Under the pieces are notes generated by a model. It saw only the letters and a program-made list of their open reading frames with translations, ran no database searches and was not told the origin of the DNA. From positions 1-6,692 of the forward strand of contig DATCSE010000067.1 of NCBI GenBank assembly GCA_036568605.1: DNA of 6,692 nt, in the 5' to 3' direction. This document shows positions 1 to 5,685 of the stretch, one piece after another (position 1 is the stretch's first letter; each line of letters starts with the position of its first letter). This DNA is from DATCSE01 sp036568605. Its GTDB lineage: Bacteria; Pseudomonadota; Gammaproteobacteria; Burkholderiales; Burkholderiaceae_C. Made by a program: the position numbers and the translations under genes.

Positions 1-231
1 CCGCTGAAGTTCTGCGGCGCGACCTTGCGCCAGACGATGTTCTGGGTGCCGGCCTCGGGCGACATCGGCGTCGGCGTCTCCATCCTGTCGTACGGCGGCG
101 GCGTGCAGTTCGGCCTGATCACCGACCGCCGGCTGTGCCCCGACCCGCAGGCGATCATCGACCGATTCGAGCCGGAGTTCGAGCAGCTGTTGCTGCTGAC
201 GCTGATGCTGCCGTGGGGCGAGCCTTCGTGA
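1..231 (+). CDS. WS/DGAT-type acyltransferase, C-terminal fragment
   Basis: This is the last 76 codons of a gene that begins left of the window; the frame is open from base 1 and ends in TGA at 229-231. The tail resembles the C-terminal domain of bacterial wax ester synthase/acyl-CoA:diacylglycerol acyltransferases, which join acyl-CoA to a fatty alcohol or diacylglycerol to make storage lipid. The visible features are a segment reading FWVPASGDIGVGVSILSY, then GLITDRRLCPDP, then a helix containing FEPEFEQLLL. In the family this is a beta-rich region with a late 'D..L.PDP' motif and a closing helix. The catalytic HHxxxDG motif would lie in the N-terminal half and cannot be checked, so enzyme activity and substrate are inferred. 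The stop converges on the opposing TPR gene with 10 bases between the stop codons. Confidence 0.75.
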   Translation, partial: PLKFCGATLRQTMFWVPASGDIGVGVSILSYGGGVQFGLITDRRLCPDPQAIIDRFEPEFEQLLLLTLMLPWGEPS

Positions 232-244
232 GCTCCTCGGCTCA
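229..244. terminator. Small hairpin between convergent stops, weak terminator candidate
   Basis: A perfect 5-bp inverted repeat, TGAGC at 229-233 and GCTCA at 240-244, encloses a 6-base loop and contains both opposing stop codons. Its position suits a shared bidirectional terminator. The stem is short and has no T-run on either side, so this is only a weak candidate. Confidence 0.2.
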
Positions 245-1018
245 ATCTTCTTCCAGCTCCGCCTTCGCCATCTCCACGTCCAGCCGCTCCATCGCATCCA
301 TCGGCGTGGTCGCGGCGGCGTCCTCGTAGAGCTGGGTCGCTTCCTTCATCTTCTTCTCGCCTTCGAGCATCACCAGGCCGTTCGCGTACTCGACCATCGC
401 GATCGCCGAGGTCGGGTTCAGCTTCAGCGCGGTCTTGTAGTTCGCGATGCCGGCGTCCTTGCTGGCGCCCTGGGTGCGGCCCAGCAGCGCGCCGACCTTG
501 TCGATGATCTCGGCATGGAATGCGCCGAGCGCGATGTGCGCGTCGGCGTGCTTGGGGGCGAGCTTGATCGTGGTCTCCAGCGCGCTCTTGACCTTGCCGC
601 CCAGGCCTTGCGCGAGCGCCTTCGCGATCGAGATGCCCTGGCTGTACCGGCCCAGCGCGTAGGCCAGGAAGTAGTGCGCGTTGGCGTTCTTCGGGTCCTC
701 GGCGATCTGCGCCTCGGCGCGCTCGGCCACTTCCATCAGCAGCGCGAGCTTGGCCTTCTCGCTCTTTTCGAGGTAGTTCGCGTAGATCGCCTGCGCCTTG
801 TTCGCCGCGGTGATGCCGGCACCGCCGGCCTTCACGCCGGCCTCGGCCGCCTTCTGGAACTCGCCGGCGTGGAACAGCGCCCACGCGGCGAGCACCTTGT
901 CGTCCTTGGGCAGCGGCTCGGCATCGCCGGCATGCAGCCGGGCCCAGTGCTTCTTCAGCGCCGCGGCGTCGTAGCTGTAGTCGGCGTTGTCGTGCGGGAA
1001 AGCGGTCCACTTGGCCAT
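242..1018 (-). CDS. TPR-like cytoplasmic protein of unknown function
   Basis: A 258-residue protein with no signal peptide or membrane segment. It is alanine-rich and helical, with several TPR-like helix pairs: roughly residues 41-65 (WALFHAGEFQKAAEAG), 95-125 (AEDPKNANAHYFLAYALGRY), 145-170 (IKLAPKHADAHIALGAFHAEI) and 190-240 (YKTALKLNPTSAIAMVEYA, then LYEDAAATTP). The repeated 'P..A.AH..LA' pattern fits TPR units, which usually act as protein-docking scaffolds; no catalytic motif is visible. The C-terminus is acidic (AELEED). The start at 1018 is set by an AAGGAG ribosome binding site six bases upstream. It lies 41 bases behind the TetR gene on the same strand, so the two are probably co-transcribed. 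A longer in-frame reading back to 1750 is rejected because it crosses the TetR gene in another frame. The function is not recognised. Confidence 0.85.
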   Translation of the reverse strand: MAKWTAFPHDNADYSYDAAALKKHWARLHAGDAEPLPKDDKVLAAWALFHAGEFQKAAEAGVKAGGAGITAANKAQAIYANYLEKSEKAKLALLMEVAERAEAQIAEDPKNANAHYFLAYALGRYSQGISIAKALAQGLGGKVKSALETTIKLAPKHADAHIALGAFHAEIIDKVGALLGRTQGASKDAGIANYKTALKLNPTSAIAMVEYANGLVMLEGEKKMKEATQLYEDAAATTPMDAMERLDVEMAKAELEED

Positions 1019-1024
1019 CGTCGT

Positions 1025-1030
1025 CTCCTT
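1025..1030 (-). promoter_or_regulatory. Ribosome binding site for the TPR gene
   Basis: On the minus strand these bases read AAGGAG, six bases before the ATG at 1018. This near-consensus Shine-Dalgarno site decides the start of the TPR gene inside a much longer open frame. Confidence 0.75.
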
Positions 1031-1059
1031 GTCGTCCTCGTTGTTGAAGGTTGTCGCGG

Positions 1060-1722
1060 TCAGGCGCGTTCGTAGCGGGCGACCAGCGCATGCAGATGAT
1101 CGCGCTGATCGGCGGCCAGGTACGGCAGCAACAGGCTGAGCACATGGAAGGCGCCGCGCAGCAGCGCCGCGCCGGCCTCCGCGGGCTCGAGCGCGCGGCG
1201 CGGGTCGCGCACGTACTCGTAGCTGAGCCAGTAGGTCAGCACGACCACCATCGCGGTCGCGACCGATTCCATGTCGCGCGGCGCGATCTGCACCGCGCTG
1301 CCGCGCGCGAGGCCGTCCAGCACGGCCTGTACCGCGCGGTTCTTGTTCTTCAGCACGAACTGGAAGTGCGTCTCGAGCCGGCGGTTCTTCGACAGCAGGT
1401 CGTTCAGGTCGCGGTACAGGAAGCGGTGCTGCCAGATCAGCTCGAACAGCATGTGGAAGAACAGCCACGCGTCCTCGACGTTCTGCACGTCGTCGGCGGC
1501 GCGCAGCAGCTCGGTCAGCGCGCGCTCGTAGCGGTCGAACAGGCTGTTGATCAGCTCGTCCTTGGCCGGGTAGTGGTAGTACAGGTTGCCGGGGCTGATG
1601 CCGAGCTCGGCCGAGATCAGCGTGGTCGAGACGTTCGGCTCGCCGAAGCGGTTGAACAGCTCGAGCGTGACTTCGAGGATGCGCTCGGCCGTGCGGCGCG
1701 GCTTCTTCGTATGCGTGGCCAT
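1060..1722 (-). CDS. TetR-family transcriptional regulator
   Basis: A 220-residue one-component DNA-binding regulator, typical TetR length. The N-terminal helix (RRTAERILEVTLELFNRFGE, about residues 9-28) is followed by the helix-turn-helix, about residues 31-58, with the hallmark LISAELGISPGNLYYHYPAK and DELI. The C-terminal domain (about 80-220), with FLYRDLNDLLSKN and a hydrophobic core, resembles the ligand/dimer domain of a common proteobacterial TetR subgroup; the ligand is unknown. The start at 1722 (MATHTKK) fits the family. An in-frame ATG at 1758 would add 12 residues, and neither start has a good ribosome binding site. The gene is divergent from the YadGH-like exporter and precedes the TPR gene by 41 bases. 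TetR repressors often control a divergent transporter and themselves, so the exporter is the likely target, but this is inference. Confidence 0.9.
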   Translation of the reverse strand: MATHTKKPRRTAERILEVTLELFNRFGEPNVSTTLISAELGISPGNLYYHYPAKDELINSLFDRYERALTELLRAADDVQNVEDAWLFFHMLFELIWQHRFLYRDLNDLLSKNRRLETHFQFVLKNKNRAVQAVLDGLARGSAVQIAPRDMESVATAMVVVLTYWLSYEYVRDPRRALEPAEAGAALLRGAFHVLSLLLPYLAADQRDHLHALVARYERA

Positions 1723-1752
1723 CGTGCGGTGCGGTTGCGCTGGCAGCCAATC

Positions 1753-1766
1753 TAGCATCAAGGCTA
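1753..1766. promoter_or_regulatory. Candidate operator half-sites between TetR and exporter genes
   Basis: Within the 97-base divergent region there is an inverted repeat TAGC-6 bases-GCTA (1753-1766), overlapping GCAT...ATGC (1755-1769). A second pair, GGCAGCC (1742-1748) and GGCTGCC (1796-1802), flanks the region. TetR operators are usually palindromes of about 15-20 bases in such a position. The arms here are only four bases and could arise by chance. Confidence 0.2.
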
Positions 1767-1802
1767 TGCGCGGCCCATCGGCACGAACCAAGGGCGGCTG
1801 CC

Positions 1803-1808
1803 TACAAT
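1803..1808 (+). promoter_or_regulatory. Candidate -10 element of the exporter operon
   Basis: TACAAT matches the sigma-70 -10 consensus at five of six positions and stands out in GC-rich surroundings. It ends 11 bases before the ATG at 1820. That would place the transcription start about 5 bases upstream of the start codon, giving a nearly leaderless mRNA, which agrees with the lack of a Shine-Dalgarno site. No convincing -35 hexamer is seen at 16-18 bases upstream, so an activator or an extended contact may be needed. Confidence 0.35.
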
Positions 1809-1819
1809 CACCGGCGCCG

Positions 1820-2776
1820 ATGCCAGTCCAGCCCGCCATCTCGTTCCAGCACGTCGTCAAGACGTACCGCAGTGCCCGCGGCGCGGTCCAGGCGCTGGAC
1901 GATGTGAGCTTCGACATCGAACCCGGCGAGTTCTTTGGCCTGCTGGGCCCGAACGGCGCCGGCAAGACCACGCTGATCAGCATCCTCGCCGGTCTCGCGC
2001 GGGCGAGCAGCGGGAGCGTCCGCGTGCTCGGCCACGACGTCGTCGCCGACTACGCGGCCGCGCGGCGCAGCCTGGGGGTCGTGCCGCAGGAGCTGGTGTT
2101 CGACCCGTTCTTCAGCGTGCGCGAGGCCTTGCGCATCCAGAGCGGCTACTTCGGCGTGCGTGGCCGCACGCCGGCGGCGCGGCGCGCCAACGACGCGTGG
2201 ATCGACGAGCTGCTCGAACACCTGGGCTTGACCGACAAGGCCCACGCGAACATGCGCCAGCTCTCCGGCGGCATGAAGCGCCGCGTGCTGGTCGCGCAGG
2301 CGCTGGTGCACCGGCCGCCGGTGATCGTGCTGGACGAGCCGACCGCCGGCGTCGATGTCGAGCTGCGCCAGACGCTTTGGCACTTCATCGCGCGCCTCAA
2401 CAAGGAAGGCCACACGGTGCTGCTGACCACCCATTACCTCGAAGAAGCCGAGGCGCTGTGCAGCCGCATCGCGATGCTCAAGCTCGGCCGCGTCGTCGCG
2501 CTCGATCGCACCTCGGCGCTGCTCGCCGGCACCGCAAGCACGATGCTGCGCTTCAAGATGGACACGCCGCTGCCGCCGCAGCTGGCCGCGCAGTCGCGCG
2601 TGACCGGCCGCATCGTGCAGATTACCGCGCACGACGCGGCGGAGGTCGAGCGCATCCTCGCCGTGCTGCGCCAGGCCGGTTGCCAGCCGGAGGACCTGGA
2701 GATCGGCCGCGCCGACCTGGAAGACGTGTTCCTCGAGATCATGAGCGGCGAGCACCGCCCGCGGGTCGCGGCATGA
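1820..2776 (+). CDS. yadG: ABC-2 type exporter ATP-binding protein, YadG-like
   Basis: A 318-residue cytoplasmic ATPase that powers the permease encoded next. All nucleotide-binding motifs are intact: Walker A GPNGAGKT (43-50), Q-loop Q90, signature LSGGM (148-152), Walker B VIVLDE (168-173), D-loop GVD (177-179) and switch histidine H205 in LLTTHYLEEAE. The order, the phrases VPQELVFDPF and DEPTAGVDVELR, and a C-terminal extension of about 90 residues match the E. coli YadG subfamily of drug/antibiotic-type ABC-2 exporters; the natural substrate is unknown. The start at 1820 was chosen because the family begins just before the first strand and because the putative -10 lies immediately upstream. 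In-frame ATGs at 1766 and 1586 would give unlikely extensions, and the latter runs into the TetR gene. The stop overlaps the permease start as ATGA, implying translational coupling. Confidence 0.92.
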   Translation: MPVQPAISFQHVVKTYRSARGAVQALDDVSFDIEPGEFFGLLGPNGAGKTTLISILAGLARASSGSVRVLGHDVVADYAAARRSLGVVPQELVFDPFFSVREALRIQSGYFGVRGRTPAARRANDAWIDELLEHLGLTDKAHANMRQLSGGMKRRVLVAQALVHRPPVIVLDEPTAGVDVELRQTLWHFIARLNKEGHTVLLTTHYLEEAEALCSRIAMLKLGRVVALDRTSALLAGTASTMLRFKMDTPLPPQLAAQSRVTGRIVQITAHDAAEVERILAVLRQAGCQPEDLEIGRADLEDVFLEIMSGEHRPRVAA

Positions 2777-3564
2777 CGACGGCGGCGTCCCCGGCCGCGT
2801 TGCGCAGGCTCTTCGCCGGCACGCGCACGCTGCTGTACAAGGAGGTGCTGCGCTTCTGGAAGGTCAGCTTCCAGACCGTGGCCGCGCCGGTGCTGACCGC
2901 GGTGCTGTACCTGATGATCTTCGGCCACGTGCTCGAAGGGCACGTGCAGGTGCACGGCGTCGGCTACACGAGCTTCCTGATCCCCGGCCTCGTGATGATG
3001 AGCGTGCTGCAGAACGCGTTCGCAAACAGCAGCTCGTCGCTGATCCAGAGCAAGGTCACCGGCAACCTGGTGTTCGTGCTGGTGACGCCGCTGTCGCACT
3101 GGGCCTGGTTCGCGGCGTACGTCGGCGCATCGGTGGTGCGGGGCGCGGTCGTCGGCGCCGGCGTGCTGCTCGTGACGGCGTGGTTCGCGCCGCTGAACAT
3201 TGCGAACCTCGCCTGGATCGCCGTCTTCATGGCGCTGGGCGCGGCGCTGATGGGCGCACTCGGCCTGATCGCCGGCCTGTGGGCCGAGAAGTTCGACCAG
3301 ATCGCCGCGTTCCAGAACTTCATCGTGATGCCGATGACGTTTCTCTCGGGCGTCTTCTACTCGGTGCACTCGCTGCCGCCGCTGGCGCAGGCGGCCAGCC
3401 ACCTGAACCCGTTCTTCTACATGATCGACGGGTTCCGGCATGGCTTCTTCGGCGTCGGCGACGTGTCGCCGTGGATCAGCCTCGCGGTGGTCGGCGCGAG
3501 CCTCGCGCTGGTCTGCGGCGTGAGCCTGCACCTGCTGCGCATCGGCTACAAGATCCGGCATTGA
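2773..3564 (+). CDS. yadH: ABC-2 type exporter permease, YadH-like
   Basis: A 263-residue inner-membrane permease, normal length for YadH-type proteins. An N-terminal amphipathic stretch (LYKEVLRFWKVSFQT, about 21-35) is followed by about six membrane segments near residues 36-52, 66-85, 109-135, 145-170, 178-198 and 232-255. Family hallmarks are PGLVMMSVLQNAFAN (71-85) and the conserved block around MPMTFLSGVFYSVHSLPP (186-203) leading to LNPFFYMIDGFRHGFFG (211-227). It should form a homodimer with two ATPase subunits. The ATG at 2773 overlaps the ATPase stop by four bases, and no separate ribosome binding site is evident, consistent with coupling. The transported substrate cannot be read from the sequence. 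Confidence 0.92.
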   Translation: MTTAASPAALRRLFAGTRTLLYKEVLRFWKVSFQTVAAPVLTAVLYLMIFGHVLEGHVQVHGVGYTSFLIPGLVMMSVLQNAFANSSSSLIQSKVTGNLVFVLVTPLSHWAWFAAYVGASVVRGAVVGAGVLLVTAWFAPLNIANLAWIAVFMALGAALMGALGLIAGLWAEKFDQIAAFQNFIVMPMTFLSGVFYSVHSLPPLAQAASHLNPFFYMIDGFRHGFFGVGDVSPWISLAVVGASLALVCGVSLHLLRIGYKIRH

Positions 3565-3570
3565 GCGTTC

Positions 3571-3637
3571 GCCGGCGCACGCCGGCCCGCATCGGCGACG
3601 GCATCGGGGCCTCCCGATGGCATCGGGGGCTCCCCGA
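3571..3637 (+). terminator. Tandem GC-rich hairpins after the exporter, probable terminator region
   Basis: Three perfect stem-loops follow the permease stop. They are GCCGGC-4-GCCGGC (3571-3586), CATCGGG-4-CCCGATG (3602-3619) and TCGGGG-3-CCCCGA (3623-3637). The last is followed by an AT-rich ATATTTG, not a clean T-run. The motif GCATCGG occurs three times here (3589, 3601, 3620). The likely role is ending or attenuating exporter transcription and insulating the kdp operon. A 5' structure for kdp mRNA is an alternative if the kdp promoter lies upstream of the hairpins. Confidence 0.4.
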
Positions 3638-3684
3638 ATATTTGCAACATCTTGATGCGGCCCTTCCTACGATGCCCAGGCATC

Positions 3685-3692
3685 AAAGGAGG
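3685..3692 (+). promoter_or_regulatory. Strong ribosome binding site for the small ORF ahead of kdpF
   Basis: AAAGGAGG, nearly the full anti-Shine-Dalgarno complement, ends eight bases before the ATG at 3701. It is the strongest such site in the window and is the main evidence that the 31-codon ORF is translated. The upstream stretch 3640-3684 has TTGCAA (3642) and TACGAT (3668), but their 20-base spacing is poor for sigma-70, so no kdp promoter is called. Confidence 0.75.
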
Positions 3693-3700
3693 GCGTCCCC

Positions 3701-3796
3701 ATGGATGTCGTTTATCCCGCGCTCGTCGCGTTGTTCTGGCTGCTGCTGGTCGGCATGGCCGTCGGCTGCTCGCGCCTGGGAGGCTCGGCGAAATGA
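3701..3796 (+). CDS. 31-residue single-helix membrane protein leading the kdp operon
   Basis: A very short ORF, ATG at 3701 and TGA at 3794-3796, with a strong ribosome binding site. After an N-terminal MDVVYP it has one hydrophobic helix, about residues 7-23 (ALVALFWLLLVGMAVGC), then a short polar basic tail (SRLGGSAK). Its stop overlaps the kdpF start as ATGA, so it is translationally tied to kdpF and kdpA. From memory, short ORFs of the form MD..Y..L..LF....G....C..L occur before kdpF/kdpA in other proteobacteria, but their role is not established and this comparison is unverified. It could be an extra small subunit like KdpF, a regulator of the complex, or a coupling leader peptide. The single cysteine near the end of the helix is not in a convincing lipobox. 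Confidence 0.65.
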   Translation: MDVVYPALVALFWLLLVGMAVGCSRLGGSAK

Positions 3797-3885
3797 GCTT
3801 CATGTACGCGCTCGGCGCGATCGTGTCGCTGGCCCTGCTGGTCTATTTGATCGCGGCGTTGTTCTTCCCGGAGAAATTCACATGA
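3793..3885 (+). CDS. kdpF: KdpF, small subunit of the K+-transporting ATPase
   Basis: A 30-residue membrane peptide forming one helix (about residues 5-25, YALGAIVSLALLVYLIAALF), ending in FPEKFT. The LLVYLIAALF...E.F pattern is characteristic of KdpF, and E. coli KdpF is of similar size (29 residues). In E. coli KdpF stabilises the KdpABC complex in the inner membrane and sits next to KdpA. A GGGAGG ribosome binding site at 3778-3783 lies nine bases before the ATG. The start overlaps the preceding ORF's stop (ATGA), and its own stop overlaps the kdpA start in the same way. An in-frame ATG at 3802 is an alternative start that would shorten it by three residues. Confidence 0.85.
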   Translation: MSFMYALGAIVSLALLVYLIAALFFPEKFT

Positions 3886-5672
3886 CCGGCCATGCCTGGA
3901 GCCTGCTGGCGGTCTACAGCGTCGTGCTGTTGGGGCTCGCGATACCGCTGGGCCGCTACATCGCCTACGTGATGGACGGGCGCATGACATTCGTCGCGCC
4001 CATCGAACGCGGCCTGTTCCGCATGCTGGGCGTGAAGGCCGACGAGGAGATGGGCTGGCTGCCGTACGCGCTGGCGCTGCTGCTGTTCAGCGGGCTGGGT
4101 GTGCTGGCGGTCTACGCGCTGCAGCGGCTGCAGCTGTGGCTGCCGCTGAACCCGCAGGCGTTTGCCAACGTCTCGCCGGATTCGTCGTTCAACACCGCGC
4201 TCAGCTTCGTGACCAACACGAACTGGCAGGGCTACGTCGGCGAATCGACGATGAGCTACCTGACCCAGATGCTGGGGCTGACGGTGCAGAACTTCTTGTC
4301 GGCCGCGACCGGCATCGTCGTCGTCATCGCGCTGATCCGCGGGCTGGCGCGACACTCGAGCAAGAGCATCGGCAACGCCTGGGTCGACCTGACCCGCGTC
4401 ATCCTGTGGATCCTGCTGCCGATCTGCATCGTCTTCGCGCTGTTCGAGGTGCAGCAAGGCGGCATCCAGAACTTCGATGCCTACAAGGACGTGAAGACCG
4501 TCGAGACGCTGAAGTACCAGCAGCCCAAGGTCGGCGCCGACGGCCAGCCGGTGAAGAACGACAAGGGCGAGCCGGTGCTGGAGGACGCTTCGACCGACAC
4601 GCAGACGCTGGCGATGGGCCCGGTGTCGTCGCAGCTCGCGATCAAGATGCTGGGCACCAACGGCGGCGGCTTCTTCAACGCGAACTCGGCGCACCCGTAC
4701 GAGAACCCGACGGCGCTGTCGAACTTCGTGCAGATGATCTCGATCTTCCTGATCCCCGGTGCGCTGTGCTTCACGTTCGGCCGCATGGTCGGCGACCGGC
4801 GCCAGGGCTGGACGGTCTATGTCGCGATGTTCCTGCTGTTCGTCGCCGGCGCGATCGCCGCGATCGCGTTCGAGCAGCAGGGCAACCCGCAGATCGCCGC
4901 GCTGGGCGTCGACCAGGCCGCCAGCGCCACGCAGGCCGGCGGCAACATGGAAGGCAAGGAGACGCGCTTCGGCATTGCCGACACGGGCCTGTTCGCGGCC
5001 ATCACGACCGATGCATCCTGCGGCGCGGTGATCGGCATGCACGACTCGTTCACGCCGCTGGGCGGCATGGTGCCGCTGATCAACATGCAGCTCGGCGAGG
5101 TGGTGTTCGGCGGCGTCGGCACCGGCCTGTACGGCATGCTGGTGTTCGCGATCATCGCGGTGTTCATCGCCGGGCTGATGATAGGCCGCACGCCCGAGTA
5201 CCTCGGCAAGAAGATCGAGTCGTACGAGATGAAGATGAGCTCGGTCGCGATCCTGATCACGCCGCTGCTCGTGCTCTTGGGCACCGCGGTCGCGGTGATG
5301 GCCGATGCCGGCCGCGGCGCGGTCGCGAACCCGGCGGCGCACGGCTTCTCGGAGATCCTGTACGCGCTGACCTCGGCCGCCAACAACAACGGCAGCGCGT
5401 TCGCTGGGATCAGCGCGAACGTCCCGTTCTACAACATCCTGCTCGGCATCGCGATGTGGTGCGGCCGCTTCGGCGTGATCGTGCCGGTGCTTGCGATGGC
5501 CGGTTCGCTGGCCGCGAAGAAGCGCATCGCCGTCACCTCGGGGACCATGCCCACGCACGGCGTGATGTTCGTCGTGCTGCTGCTGGGCACCGTGCTGCTG
5601 GTCGGCCTGCTGAACTATGTGCCGGCGCTGGCGCTGGGCCCGGTGGTCGAGCACCTGATGCTCTGGAAATGA
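3882..5672 (+). CDS. kdpA: KdpA, potassium-selective subunit of the Kdp ATPase
   Basis: A 596-residue inner-membrane protein that binds and conducts K+ in the KdpFABC high-affinity uptake pump. It belongs to the superfamily of K+ transporters with four pore loops, and all four are visible: TNTNWQG (111-117), GTNGGGF (258-264), TTDASCG (375-381) and SAANNNGSAF (498-507). Other family blocks are GGFFNANSAHPYENPTALSN, NMEGKETRFG, GEVVFGGVGTGLYGM and GRTPEYLGKKIE. It is about 40 residues longer than the 557-residue E. coli protein. Most of the difference is a polar insert, about residues 209-241, in the loop before the second pore region; its codon use matches the rest of the gene, so it looks ancestral. 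A GGAG site at 3870-3873 precedes the start by eight bases, and the start overlaps the kdpF stop. A long upstream in-frame extension is rejected because it crosses yadH and kdpF. Confidence 0.97.
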   Translation: MTGHAWSLLAVYSVVLLGLAIPLGRYIAYVMDGRMTFVAPIERGLFRMLGVKADEEMGWLPYALALLLFSGLGVLAVYALQRLQLWLPLNPQAFANVSPDSSFNTALSFVTNTNWQGYVGESTMSYLTQMLGLTVQNFLSAATGIVVVIALIRGLARHSSKSIGNAWVDLTRVILWILLPICIVFALFEVQQGGIQNFDAYKDVKTVETLKYQQPKVGADGQPVKNDKGEPVLEDASTDTQTLAMGPVSSQLAIKMLGTNGGGFFNANSAHPYENPTALSNFVQMISIFLIPGALCFTFGRMVGDRRQGWTVYVAMFLLFVAGAIAAIAFEQQGNPQIAALGVDQAASATQAGGNMEGKETRFGIADTGLFAAITTDASCGAVIGMHDSFTPLGGMVPLINMQLGEVVFGGVGTGLYGMLVFAIIAVFIAGLMIGRTPEYLGKKIESYEMKMSSVAILITPLLVLLGTAVAVMADAGRGAVANPAAHGFSEILYALTSAANNNGSAFAGISANVPFYNILLGIAMWCGRFGVIVPVLAMAGSLAAKKRIAVTSGTMPTHGVMFVVLLLGTVLLVGLLNYVPALALGPVVEHLMLWK

Positions 5673-5685
5673 GAGCGCTCGCATC

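Noticed and set aside
242..1750. One 502-residue minus-strand protein spanning the TPR gene and beyond
   Set aside because: The part upstream of 1018 is a shadow of the TetR gene, which is intact in another frame. The AAGGAG site marks 1018 as the true start.
1586..1819. Earlier in-frame starts for the YadG-like ATPase (1586 and 1766)
   Set aside because: They overlap the TetR gene or lie upstream of the likely -10 element, and they would add residues not typical of the family.
2434..3561. A 375-codon minus-strand frame opposite yadG/yadH
   Set aside because: It is antisense to two intact transporter genes and has biased, low-complexity composition.
3642..3673. A sigma-70 promoter for kdp (TTGCAA and TACGAT)
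   Set aside because: The 20-base spacing is too long and both hexamers match only partly, so it was not called. No KdpE-type T-rich site was recognised either.
3180..3881. An N-terminal extension of KdpA by about 230 residues
   Set aside because: It crosses yadH, the intergenic hairpins and kdpF in a different frame. KdpA proteins begin close to the 3882 start.
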